Shown: positions 10,800-22,014 of the stretch, in pieces
Numbering within the stretch: the stretch's first letter is position 1
Layout: the number at the start of each line of letters is the position of its first letter
DNA from: Paraspadella gotoi
Lineage: Eukaryota; Chaetognatha
Direction of reading: 5' to 3'
NCBI GenBank assembly: GCA_051294375.1
Contig: CM119266.1
Location: forward strand, 19,169,657-19,233,656
DNA length: 64,000 nucleotides
Translations under genes and position numbers: made by a program
Notes under the pieces: generated by a model
Seen by the model: the letters and a program-made list of their open reading frames with translations, nothing else
Told to the model about the DNA's origin: nothing
Database searches by the model: none

Positions 10800-13700
10800 A
10801 TGTCACTTCTTCGCCCACCAATTCGCCCAGACAGCGGTGGCTCTCGCGGCAACCCGACCACCGTCAAGGCAAACCACTTTCGAATTTCCTTTAATAAAAG
10901 CGTTCAACTTATTCATTACGACGTGGAAATCACTCCGACCGTACCTAAGAAAATTAAACGCGAGATTTTTAACACGATGGTCGAGTCATACAACGACATA
11001 TATGGTGGATCTCGCCCCGTATTTGACGGAAATAAAAACATTTATGCAAAAGTTCCGGGAATTCAAGGCGTTGGCGTGGAAAGGGAATTCGTTGTGCAGC
11101 TTCCCGACGAAAAACCGGAATTGCTGCAGAAATTAGGGACGCTGGCGATCGGAGGTGGTGAGAACGATAGTCGAGGTGGACGAGGCGGAAGGGGAGGAAG
11201 AGGCGGAAGAGGAGGTGGCGGACGAGGAAGGGGGCGGGGGAGAGGACAAGAAGCGCCACCCCCTGTGGCTGAACCGCGGGGCGGCGCTGAATCCGAATCT
11301 GCCAACCGTCCCAACCGACGAGAACGGCGATTCACGGTCAAAGTCAAACGCGTTGAAGGTTTAATCGATCTCGGAGCGCTTCACAGCTTTCTTAATCAGA
11401 CACCTGATTCTGTTCGTCGAAACGGCGGTCGCGCCTTAGAAAATCCCCTTGAGGCCGTGCAAGCGCTGGAGATTGTCTTCCGCCATCTCCCTGCAAGCAG
11501 AAGCATCTCCGTCGGTCGCAGCTTCTTTAGACGCCCCGATAGACCATGGGATCTTTCCGGCGGTCGAGAAATGTGGACCGGAAGATTCCAGTCTCTTCGA
11601 CCTTCGGGCTGGAAGACCCTGACGCTGAATCTTGACGTCTCGTCCACCGCCTTTTACAAACCAGGACCCGTGTTGGAGTTCATGAACGAAACGATGAAAT
11701 TTTCGCATCCGCCTAGATCACTCACCGAAATCCAGAGAAGAAAATTCGAAAAGGAGATCAAAGGTTGGATAATATTTCTCTGCCCTAACATTCATGTCAT
11801 AATTATTTGGTTTTATCTTTATATTTCATATTTCTTTCTATTTAATATTCAATATTGTAGTAGTAGGTATTATTTCCTCCTAACTAGTTCTGTCTCTCTC
11901 TCTCTCTCAATCACTCTCAGGACGCAAAATCCGTGTCAAGCATCGCGGCGAAATTAGACAGACCCGTTCGGTCATCGGATTATCCGAACTTTCTGCCTCG
12001 AAACGAACTTTCGATCTGGACGTCAACGGGAAATCCTTGACGACGACCGTGGCGAAGTACTTCGAAGGCAACTACAGAGAATATCTCCAGCAAACAAATG
12101 GAAAGCCATATCTCAATCATCCTGACCTCCCATTGATAGTCGTCGGCTCTAAAGTATGTATATATAAAGTTATAAAAACAATTTCAGAGATAAATTTAAA
12201 CTATATATAAACTATTATATATATATAGTTTAATATTTAATTTATAGTTTAATATTATATATTCGATAATAATAAAAATTATCCATTTATTTAATAAGTA
12301 AGCTATATATTATATGCATTGTAAAATTTGTAACCTACCTATCGAGCTGATTTTGACCAATTCCTGAAGGATAAACCGACTTACCTCCCTATGGAGGTCT
12401 GCGAAATAGTGGAAGGCCAACGCGTTCTCAAAAAGTTGGACGAAGCTCAGACTGCGGCCATGGTTAAAGCCACTTGCCAACCCCCAAGAGATCGGATGCA
12501 AAATGTCAATCATCTTTTTTCCGAAGCCAATTTCAATCGAGACCCTTTTCTCGAACACTTTGAGATCAAAATCGACGGACGCATGCCCGATGTCCCGGCG
12601 CGAATAATTCCCTCTCCGCGCGTACAATATGGAGGAAACTCCGTGGTAAATCCTAAGGACGGAGTGTGGCGTCCTCTGCAATTTCACACTCCCGCTGTCA
12701 TAGAAAGATGGGCTGTGATCAATTTTGCCGCCAACGCCAGATTTGGACGAATTAACGACAACCAGGCTTTCGAATTCGCGAAGTCTTTAGCCAACTCCGG
12801 TCGGCAGCAGGGCATGACATTTTCCGACATTTTTGGAAGATTTTATGATGACTACTATTGGGATGGTTTCTACGGAGATGTGCAAACTTGCGACACACTT
12901 CTGCGCGCCGTCAACGATCATATCGAATCCATACATAAAAAAAAAGTTCAACTTGTAATTATCATCTTCCCCGCCAGAGAAGAAAAGTACGCCTTCGTCA
13001 AGAAGTGCGGAGACACGGTTCTTGGAATCGCCACTCAATGCGTTTTGGCCAGGCAAGTATCACCACCCAAGCCGCCCACGATTAGCAATATTTTGCTAAA
13101 GGTCAACACCAAAATGGGCGGTACCAATCACGTGATTCATAAAGACGACAAACCATCCGTCGGCTTGGAAAAGCGCTTGGAACAGAGACTATTCGGAGCG
13201 CCAATTATTATCTTTGGGGCGGATGTGACGCACTCTACGATGGACTTGTCTCAACCAAGTGTCGCTGCAGTTGTTGCCTCCTTCGATCCTTATCCCTTCA
13301 GGCAAACATTTTAATAGATTTTCTCGACTAAAGTTTGAAGAATAATCAACTTATTTTGCAGGCATGGCGTCGAGGTAAGAACACAGGGTCACGGTGTAGA
13401 GATCATTGCCGATTTGCAGGAGATGGTCAAGAAACTTCTAATCAGGTACTATTAATCATTTAACTTCACTTTTAACCTGAAGATTAAGATGACAACCAAT
13501 CGTTTTCTTATAGATTTCGAGAGACCACTAAAGGGAAAATACCGCAGCGCATTATTTTTTATCGCGACGGCGTCAGTGAGGGTCAGTTCCGAGAAGTGCT
13601 CGTCCGCGAGCTGACCGCGATCCGCTCCGCGTGCACCAGTTTGAACGAGAATTACAAACCGAGCATAACTTTTGTCGTCGTTCAAAAGCGGCACCACACA

Positions 13701-15189
13701 AGATTTTTTCCCAATGATCGCGGCGTCGGGAAAGCGGGCAACGTGGCACCAGGAACAGTCGTTGACACTCAGGTGGGATAAGTGGGTGACTAGTCAAGAT
13801 CTTTCCAAGTTTTCATCACTCACTTGTTATTTTTTGACGACAGGTCGTCCATCCTTATGAATTCGACTTCTTCTTATGTAGCCACCAAGGCATCCAGGGA
13901 ACCTCACGTCCCACTCACTATCATGTCCTTTGGGATGACAACAACTTCACGTCGGACCAGATGCAGCAACTCACGCACATGCTCACTCATACTTACGCTA
14001 GGTGCGATGTATGTAGATTGTCCTTTTGGAAATTAGATTAATTAATAATGAGGTGACTGGCTTTTACTAGTACTAGGAGACACGAATTTCCCTTTGATTT
14101 TTACTGTTGATTTACGTAGTTTTAAATGCGACATCGATTAATTAAATAATTAAGTCATTGTGTAATTTTCTTTCAGTTCGTTGTGTTTGAGATTAGCGGA
14201 AAAAGAATAATTTTTTTATTGTCAACAACGATAATTTATTTCAATTTGGACATGTTTCGACTCTGAATGCGAGTCTTCTTCAGCGCTGAATTGAAATAAA
14301 TTATCGATGTTGACAATATTTTTTTTTTCATAAAAAGTGAATCTTAAAAGACGCGCAATAACGACAGTGAAAGTTCAAAAGCCACTTTGACATTCGGGAA
14401 TCTACAAAAATACAATAAACCCACACCGATATTAATACAATACACAATACAATCACCTCAGAATTACAAGTACGACAACCACAAAAACACAATCACTACA
14501 ACAACCACAACTACCATAACCGCCGAAAAAATTACACCTAAAATAAAGTGACAAAAAAACCAAAAAACTGAAAAAAGCAAAAACTAAAAAAAGAAACTTG
14601 GAAAAAAGCAAAAAGAAAAAACGAAAGAATAACGTATGAAAGACTGGTATTAGTAGTAAGACGTAGTGAAAGTTGCAGATCAAAGTTTGAATAGTAGATA
14701 AACATTCATTTCTTTATAAAATAACTTTTTTTATGCCACATAAGGACTTATTTATCTTTTTCCAAACCCATAAATCAATCCCCAACCTAAATCCATAACC
14801 GTAAACTAATCCTTAAACCTAACCTGTAACTTTATCTTTCTGATTAATAACTATCTTTATTCTGAATTTAAGATGAAATGGGGCGTTTTGAGAAGATAAG
14901 ACCGCAATTTTTTTACGGAACACATGGAACCTATCTTATATATTATTCATATTACAGGTGCACACGTTCTGTCAGTATCCCGACGCCTGTTTATTACGCG
15001 CACTTCGTGGCCTTCCGAGCCCGAGATCACTTAAAGGCTGGAACGAACGTGGAACCATCTGACACGGCATCCAATGCTCCTTCAACCGCCAACTCTGACT
15101 CCACTGAGCTGACGGAGCAACAAATACGAGAATTGCAGGCGATCGTAGAAATTTTACCAGAGATGAAAGATTCGATGTACTTCGTATAA
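10800..15189 (+). CDS. Argonaute protein (AGO clade)
   Basis: Small-RNA-guided RNase/silencing effector. Exons 10800-11763, 11921-12153, 12370-13301, 13362-13445, 13514-13772, 13844-14001 and 14958-15189 sum to 2,862 nt, giving 953 aa. N domain about residues 25-300, PAZ about 300-420, MID about 490-600 (Y, K, Q, K of the 5'-phosphate pocket visible in [19 protein letters not shown] and NTKMGG), PIWI from about 640. The slicer tetrad is complete: D684 (GADVTHS), E723 (GVEII), D756 ([10 protein letters not shown]), H892 (YYAHF), spaced as in human AGO2. Slicing activity is therefore plausible. Residues about 123-160 are an Arg-Gly run inside the N domain, unlike most AGOs where RG boxes sit at the extreme N-terminus. 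Intron 3 has a GC donor (CAG|GCAAAC). The C-terminus MYFV matches the family ending MYFA. The start ATG at 10800 follows AAAA; an in-frame GTG at 10773 is not needed. Confidence 0.96.
12240..12305 (-). repeat. R2 fragment in Argonaute intron 2
   Basis: AAAATTATCCATTTATTTAATAAGTAAGCTAT matches the inner end of R2 copy A (in pieces). AT-rich flank with TATATA runs. Confidence 0.5.
13302..13361 (+). other. GC-AG intron in Argonaute
   Basis: The exon ends ..TTCAG and the intron begins GCAAAC and ends TTTTGCAG. Phase 2 on both sides, joining PYPFR to HGVEV, which is where the family alignment requires it. No usable GT lies nearby. Confidence 0.85.
14150..14317 (-). mobile_element. Foldback retroposon E4 carrying a hammerhead-like core
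   Basis: In the last intron of Argonaute, antisense. The minus strand reads stem arm 14,317-14,289, core, then matching arm 14,246-14,218 (29 bp, one mismatch), followed by a tail at about 14,200-14,150 containing ACAACGAACTGAAAG and ending ACACAATG, homologous to the tails of E1-E3. No target-site duplication could be confirmed. Confidence 0.7.
14249..14283 (-). ncRNA. Hammerhead-ribozyme-like motif (type I layout)
   Basis: The minus strand reads CTGAAGA, then stem II GACTC/GAGTC with a 7-nt loop, then GAAACATGTC. The flanking sequences pair as a very long helix I (14,218-14,246 with 14,289-14,317). CUGANGA, GAAA and the UC cleavage dinucleotide are as in hammerheads. Helix III would be minimal, as known from Penelope-like elements and retrozymes. 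One extra A lies between the CUGANGA box and stem II, so cleavage activity is not certain. Confidence 0.5.
14757..14835. repeat. Degenerate telomere-like tract (CCTAA-type)
   Basis: Repeated CCCATAA, CCCAACCTAAA, CCATAACC, AAACCTAACC units. Resembles decayed CCCTAA repeats; intronic. Confidence 0.35.
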
Positions 15190-15519
15190 ATTTTTTTCTT
15201 ATTTTTATTTCTTTCGTGTGACAAAACTGTCCTTTTTTCGTTCAAATCCAGGTTATTGTTTCGCTTAAATTAACACGAGCTATTTCAATTAAAATAACCG
15301 TAGGCAGTCGTAAAACAGGGTAAGGTAACAATCATGTCTTCAAGCTTAGCTAATAAATTTGAATTACTTGGTGATTAAAAACGTAATTTGGTGAAATTCA
15401 TTATTTCATGAAATAAAATAAAAACAATACAATCTCGATTTTTAAAAAAAAAATGATTATAATGAAGAGACAGTAATAATTGTTATGAAATAGTAACAGA
15501 ACCGTTCCATATAAGCAGT

Positions 15520-15715
15520 CAAATATATAAGCTTCGGCTCAGGCTGTAACGCCGTGTTACAGGCGGGTTAAGCGCCCCGTCTCTCTTAACTGCAAGGCGA
15601 CCACCAGGCTTGAACCCCGGACCTTTGGGAGGGAAGCGAATGACTTGCCTCCTGCTCCAATGGCCGCTGATGAACGGTCGTTCGATTTTTCCATAATATC
15701 GTATTGTGGCGGGGG
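15520..15715 (-). repeat. tRNA-derived SINE, copy 1
   Basis: The minus strand contains GGGGTTCAAGCCTGG (B-box-like) and ..GGGGCGCTTAACCCGCCTGTAACAC. Close relative of the copy near 41.02-41.17 kb in the same orientation. Lies between the Argonaute and ankyrin genes. Confidence 0.65.
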
Positions 15716-15780
15716 AACACAGTATCATATTAAATTTTAATAAAAATTTACAACGGAGATTTTTACCATAAATAGAAACT

Positions 15781-15814
15781 GATAGTTTTCGACTTGATTA
15801 CAAGTCTTCTTCAG
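15781..15814 (-). ncRNA. Decayed hammerhead-like core
   Basis: The minus strand reads CTGAAGA, stem II GACTT/AAGTC with a loop, then GAAAAC and TATC instead of ATGTC. Same plan as the copies at 14.25 and 32.75 kb, but helix III/cleavage sequence is altered and helix I is weak (only a short TTTACAACGG inverted pair around it). Confidence 0.35.
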
Positions 15815-15946
15815 CGCAAAACAAACAAAACGAAAATTGCCGTTGTAAAACGGGTAATAAAAACCAAATTCTGCAAAGCTTTTTTCTTTAAGTGAAAATA
15901 GTAACAGGAACCAACCCAAACTCTAAACCTAATGTCGCTGGTGGCA

Positions 15947-18900
15947 TTAAACTTCGTTCATCTCCATGATCGTTTCGGTCCTTCTGTCATTTCCCAACTC
16001 GGACTTCTCCGTCTTAAAAGTTCTAAAGCTCAATTTGTGTCTAAGACTCTGGCTTCGCCCGCCCGCGACTTTCTGCGAGTATTTGCGCCTCAGGTCGGGG
16101 CTTTTGTTTCTGAAACTCAAAGTCTTTTTGATGCTGTCAATGCGACCCAATTTCGGCGCGGCCGCCGCCGCATCAGCCGCCGCCGTCTGGCGTCTTTCCG
16201 CCTCTTTTAGAAGCGCTTCAAGACAGTCTGTCTTCCGAAAGTCGACGGCGTAGTCCAGTGGCGACTTTCCTCCGCCAATCACGGTGCCACCTTCGTCCTT
16301 GGCAAATATGTCAACCCCGCGAGCTACTCCCCATTCAACACCTTGAACGTAACCACCTCTGACGGCCGAATGGAGAATGGTTTGTTTGGCGTTGGTGACA
16401 CGTGTCACGTCGGCGCCCTTTGACGCTAAAAAGTCCAGGAATTCGACGCTGGCCTTCATTTCGACGGCATCATGAAGCGGCGTAAATCCGTTACGGTCGA
16501 CGGCGTTGACGTCGAAGCCACGAGCCAGTAAGAAAGCAACAGCCTTACGATGTGCGCCTTGTGACGCTACATGCAAAGCCCCGGCGCCGGAGACCGTCTT
16601 TGCACCGACATCCGCCCCTTGTTCTATGAGGAAGAGCAGAAAAGAAACGCTGCCATTCGCTTTGGCGGCAACGAGAAGGGGCGTCCAGCCCTGGCGGTCG
16701 CGGGAATTTATTGATTGGCCCTTTGGAAAGAATTGATAATAGATTCGTAGCGTCATTTCGCATTTTGGTCTCGACTCATGTCTGTGCTCGAAAATATGTC
16801 GAAAATATGTCTAGAAAATTTTTGTTCCTCTGAATCCTATTTTATATAATGAATCTTAAGTAGCTCAGCATTTATATCATATTTCTAAAACCTTAATATT
16901 TTGTTACTAGGGTTCTGCTCCAACTTGTTCGGAACAAATTAAAATTTGTATTAATGTTCAAAATTCCTACTTTTTTCTTAAAGTAAACGACGGCTTCTTT
17001 GTGGCCGCGACTTGCCGCCAGATGAATCATAGATTGACCGTCGGCCGTCATCAGGTTTTTCTCGGCGCCTTGTCTTTTCAGGAACCGGATGAAAGGCACA
17101 GACCCACATGATTTGGTGCCGCAATGAAGAGGGGTAAGACCACGATGGTCGCGCATGTTTATATTTTGTCCTGAGGTAGATAAGTAACATATTTTGGTTC
17201 TCTCCCGCTTTACTTTTAGTTACGTCGAAACTCTATTTTATGAGACGTTTTTCTATCTGTATATACTATATAGTATATAGTGTATAAACTGTATATAGCC
17301 TATCCCTGAATATAAAAAAAAATGAGCTTAAAGAGAAACAAGTTTGAGCAAACAATGCCGGATCTGCCCACGATAATTAGTGGTAAACAGATAAATAATT
17401 ACTTTATTAATATTAATTTTTTTTATTTGTGTCAAAAACGTTTTCCACTTTGTCTCGCCTTTCAATCACAAAACAACAATCTCGATCACAAAATTAATTA
17501 ATTAATTAATGCAGCTTGAATTTACATTTATTTAATATAAAAATAAAAAAAATCATAATCAAATAGTAAAATATATTGTTTGTTTTTTCCATTTTAACTC
17601 ATTTCCACTTGGACGATTCCATCGAAAATTTATTTCCTGCTCAATCACACACTTCCCTACCCACATACAAAATTTGAAGACAGACAGAGAGACGGACAAT
17701 TTATCATAATTCGATGTTCTGACTTGATATAAGTGAATGCCCGACAAGATTGGGGGGGCGGACCGACGGACCGACAAAGTGAATTATAGAGCCGGAATCT
17801 GCCCTAAGCAGATCCGGCTCAAAGAAATTAGAGAAAAAAGTATCGTAGTTTAAATCTCACGATTTCGGAGCTCGAATGAGAAAGATGTAAACAGGAAAAG
17901 AAGAAAGAAGAGCAGAATCAATATCAGCAGATGGAGGGAAAAATATTTGCCAAAGAAAGAATGAGAGAACCGACTAAGTGATCACTGACCAGTATTGAAC
18001 GCTGGATATAGCGTCCATGTTTATCTTTATTAAAGACGTTAATTATGTTTCGGACTTTCTTATACACCTTTTTGCTTGAACCACTTCACGGCCTCTCTCT
18101 GTCCACCTTCGGCGGCCAAGTGGATCCCCGCCTTTCCGTCTGGATCTCTGGCGTTTACATCAGCGCCTCTCGACATAAGAAATTTGAGGAAAGCGACGTC
18201 ACCGTTGAACTTAGCGGAGTACATCAGTGGCGTCCATCCAATGTTGCTACGGGACGCCAAGCTCTGGCCGTGGGAAAGAAAGTGGTCGATGGCTGCGCTT
18301 CGACCCGCCGCAGCCGCAACGTGGATCATTTCTTGACCCTAATGTAAACAGATTCGTAAAATTATGGAATTTTCTTTGTTGGTGTGAAATGATTGCAATC
18401 ATTGATCAAGCAAACGCAAACTTATGATTATGGACAATATGGCCATCAATATACCGAAACTCTGCATAAAAGGTAGTTCACAAAATACACTTTGCAACCC
18501 GGAAAGGGTCATTCAGACCTGAAAGTTCTTAGCTGATACATCAGCCCCCAGATCCTCCAGCCAAACGAGAAAATCCACGTCGCCGTGAAACTGTGCCGCT
18601 TCATGTAGCGGAGTGTAGCCGTATTGATGGTCGGCCTCGTTAATTGACACTTCATCCTAAAAAAAGGCACAACTTGACTTTCTAAAAAAGTTTCTTATTT
18701 CAAGTATTTTTGACACGCAACTAAAAAAATTAGTTTTTGATAGAATCCATTCTGATTCTGGTCTGATGGATTAAAACCAACCAACCCGAGGCAAGTTTTT
18801 CGTCTACCAACTCCTAGGTAGAGTGGTAGAGCCCGGTGACCGCCTCGCGGGTATGAGGGACGGGGCGCTTAACCCGCCTGTTGCACGAATCTACAGCCCG

Positions 18901-19942
18901 ATCCGAAGCTCAGGTACTGCTAATTTGTGAATGGTTTATAAATGAAAAATTAGTAACTTCTGCTTCTGTTCTTTGTATTTGGCAGTCATAAGGAAAATGA
19001 TAAAAATTTAATGATTTTACTTTTAATTATAACGATATTTCGAAGATTTCCGCCTTCAAGTTTCCTTAAAACTTTTAAAGAAAATTATTTTTCATTTAAA
19101 TATTTCTAGCTTCGATGACGCTTACAAAATATCGTGATTTCTCAATAATAAAGACTTAAAAAATAATGTTCAAGAACGTTCAAGGATGTCAAAATCATAA
19201 AAACCAGAAGCAGCAAAAAACCGAAAAACATCAAGTAAAAAAAGGAAGCAACGTTAATGAAACGTTTAAAAATAATAATAAATAATAATAATAATAATAA
19301 TAACATCGCAGGAGAATCAACCTAACCAAAAGCAAATCGGATCGAAGGCTCGGATGAATCCCGCAGAATTGGAATCATCGAATCATGATTGGTCGAGGCG
19401 GAATCGGAATCGACCAATCAGCTTGCAGAAACAATGGAATTGTAAAAATACCCCTTGCCTCTGATCCTCTTCTCTAGATATAAATAGACTTAGCTGACCC
19501 ATGAATTTTTCCTTAAATGATAAATTAATAACTGTAAAAAAAGTTGTGATGTTGAGAAGTTATAGACGATATTTAAATTTTCAGCATCATACTATATCCG
19601 ATTTTAGTGAGAAAAAAAATTGACACGACGATAATTGTGTCATAATGATTCGATTTCGACAAACAAAAAAGTTGAATTATAAAATTTTACTTTTCGCAAG
19701 CAAGGACCAGAAACAAATTGAACTAAAAAAAGGGATGCAACCTCTTAGTTTTAACCTCTTTTATATCAAACGTTAAGCTTAAACATGTAAAAGTTTCAGC
19801 TTGATCCAGAGGAAAACATTTTTTCTTCTTTTTTAAAGTAATCTACATAATACCATGAAAATAAAAAGAAATGTCATACCTGTAAGAATTCCAAAACGGC
19901 TTCCTTGTCTTTTGCCTTAGCCGCTTCATGAATCGTCAACAT
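15947..19942 (-). CDS. Ankyrin-repeat protein
   Basis: Exons (5' to 3' on minus): 19942-19880, 18656-18519, 18338-18068, 17170-16971, 16720-15947; total 1,446 nt, 481 aa, all junction phases matched. Residues about 1-420 are ankyrin repeats with the usual TPLH / A-A / G-A-D-V signatures. They alternate in two kinds: one of form GQxMIHVAAxxGRxxAI, the next of form GxTPLxxAAKxxGxVxFLxFL. From about residue 395 the repeats end in KSPLDYAV, followed by an Ala run and a basic Ser-rich tail. No membrane segment, kinase or SOCS box is seen, so it is probably a soluble scaffold; partner unknown. Start is the ATG of MLTIHEAAK. The first intron is 1.2 kb and contains a SINE. Confidence 0.93.
17171..18067. 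repeat. R3 repeat (GCCGGATCTGC family), intron of ankyrin gene
   Basis: The repeat proper runs about 17,335-17,830. Left end AGTTTGAGCAAACAATGCC then GGATCTGCCC; right end a hairpin GAGCCGGA..TCTGC/GCAGA..TCCGGCTC at about 17,792-17,822. In between are TTCCATCGAAA.., CTCAATCACACAC.. and GGACCGACGGACCGACAAAG, which recur at 22.0-22.75 and 30.27-30.50 kb. Non-coding; the terminal GCCGGATCTGC inverted motif suggests a DNA-transposon derivative. Confidence 0.65.
18800..18920 (+). repeat. tRNA-derived SINE, copy 2
   Basis: GGTAGAGTGGTAGAGCCC resembles a tRNA 5' part with A box. GAGGGACGGGGCGCTTAACCCG is shared with the copies at 15.5 and 41.0 kb. In intron 1 of the ankyrin gene, antisense to it. 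Confidence 0.55.
18930..19860. other. AT-rich intron sequence with (AAT)n
   Basis: Intron 1 of the ankyrin gene. An AATAATAAT run is at about 19,271-19,302. No exon or RNA gene recognised. Confidence 0.5.
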
Positions 19943-20169
19943 GTTGAAAGGGTTTCAAATGTTTTGGCTGCGCAATATAAATTTATTTATTTTCTAATAT
20001 GTGGCATTTTTAATTGTGGTAAAGCCCACCACCGCAATGGGTCCGCAATAAATACATGCAATACCAATGAGTCTTTGCATAGCTTCTGCATATGTATATA
20101 CTATATAGATATAACGCATGTTTTATACTTGAGCAGTAACGTTTTCGACTTAAAATAATTTTAAATTAT

Positions 20170-20400
20170 CTGCTTACTGCTTACAGCAGTACCGGCTCTA
20201 CAATTCGTCGGTCCGCCCCATACATTTTGTCGGTAAGTGTTAGATCATGTATGAACATCAAATTATGATAAGATATGCAAAAAAATAGTTGTCTGTCCTT
20301 CCTTCCTCCCTTAGCTTTGAACGCCAATTACTCATGAATGGATAGGGCGATTGACCTGAAATTTTGTGTGTGATGTGATTAAGCTGAAAATAAATTAATT
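20170..20400 (-). repeat. Inverted partial R3 repeat
   Basis: GCCGGTCT-like start (CCGGCTCTACAATTCGTC), GGTCCGCCCC and ACTCATGAATGGAT.. are reverse-complement relatives of the right half of the R3 copies. Confidence 0.45.
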
Positions 20401-21020
20401 TTTAATAGATTTATTTATCAATTACTGATCTAACCAACTGTATTTCTCACCTTAAATTTTCTTATACATACCTTTGAAAAAAGAATAGAAAGAAGTTATT
20501 ATTTATTATTTTCAAATTATACTTTTTGTAACTCTGCACATCGCAATAGCAATTTGATTGAGCCAGAAAATATAACCAATATTTTTTTCTCTGAATATCT
20601 TATTGTGTAACACACTTTTTTAATATTATATGCCAGTCAAAAATAAAAAAACAATGATAATATTGAACCCAAATCCAAAATTAAAAAACAAAGCAATAAA
20701 TTTCCCGCAGGATATGCTATTATGTCAAGACCAATTTTACGGAAGATTTAAACTTATTAATTCAGTTTCGAAAAATTCAAGTGCTGCAGCTCCAGTATCT
20801 TTAAAAGCAGTTTGGCGGCGTTTAAATAGGAAACACCAGATCGGCAGCTGCTGAAAGGTAAGGCAAAGAATAAGGAAGGAATAAGAATCCGCCGTGTCGC
20901 TTCCAAAATAAGGGAAAATAAAAACAAAATAACAATTGCGTCTCGTGTCTATAACACATTAACAGCTCGCTATCTTACTTAATAACACATTTTGTAATGA
21001 TAGTTATCCCATCAGTTTTA
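20400..21020. other. Intergenic, no feature recognised
   Basis: AT-rich. The plus-strand open frame 20630-20854 is K/N-rich, lacks splice context and resembles no family. Confidence 0.4.
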
Positions 21021-21025
21021 GAATT

Positions 21026-21290
21026 ATATGAAATTGGTACAACTAATATTTTACCGTCTATATAAAAAAGTATTTTGGTCTCATCTCGATATATTGTTAT
21101 ATATTGAAATTAATACAACTATTATAAAAATTATTCATATAATTAATCTTGGACTTGGGTCAAGCTATGGTGGGTTAAGGCGTCCATCCTTATTAAGCCT
21201 AGAATATACCATAGTAAGTTTTTAATCAAATCTCTCACAGCCGAGTTTATGTACTCCGGTAGCACTGCTTCCCGATACTATAGTGAGGTG
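21026..21290 (-). repeat. R2 dispersed repeat, copy B
   Basis: ATGAAATTGGTACAACTAAT, GGGTCAAGCTATGGTGGGTT, then ..CGGGTAGCACTGCTTCCCGA near its far end match copies A, C and D. It carries an extra AT-rich insertion after the first 30 bases. Confidence 0.65.
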
Positions 21291-21464
21291 GCATAATATT
21301 TTAATTAGCCGTTTCAATGGTTTAAGAAATAAGAATATACGTAGGAATTAAAACATTTTATTTAAAGATTAGTAAAATTTAACATTCACTGTTTAGGATC
21401 TTCCCGGTCGGTGATTTTTTTATGCTTCTTATATTAGGAGCACAAACGAACAATGGTTTTTCGA

Positions 21465-21600
21465 TTATTACCCCGACCACCCTTAACCGTAACCAATAAC
21501 CACCCTTATCCCCCTTACGCGAACAACCCCAACCCTAAACATCTTTAAACCTAGCCACCCCTAACCGTAACCAAACTACTTTTTTTCTTAGTATCAATCC
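21465..21600. repeat. Degenerate CCCTAA-like tract
   Basis: Runs of CCACCCTTAACC, CCCTAAAC and CCACCCCTAACC. Possibly decayed telomeric or CCCTAA-rich satellite. Confidence 0.45.
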
Positions 21601-22014
21601 CAAGTAATGATATATGCGAAAAGAAAAATAAACGACCGGCTCTGTTCCGGTCGTTCCGGTCCCTCCTCCTATTCGAGGGCATTTTACAATTTTATAACTA
21701 TTACTGCCACCGATGGTTTTTCTGGAACGTCAATTTTTTTCAAATATCTCTTCTCATGTCAGAAAATTATTTAAATAATAGATAAAATCCATTTAAATTA
21801 GACCGCCAAAATTTCTTTTAATGCGCAGAAATACATAGGCGAAAAAATGTTGGGCCAAAAAAAAAAGAAACAACGCACATCAACTGCATGTCTACAAAGC
21901 ACTGACATGTTTTTTATTTGCTAATAACAAACATAATATTAATAACATTGGTTGCAAGAACACCAAGTAACATTATTTCAATAATTACCTTAATTCTTAA
22001 ATATTAGACATGTT

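Noticed and set aside
11063-11708. Long minus-strand frames across the Argonaute N domain
   Set aside because: They are shadows of the Argonaute exon, whose plus-strand product aligns over its full length with the family.
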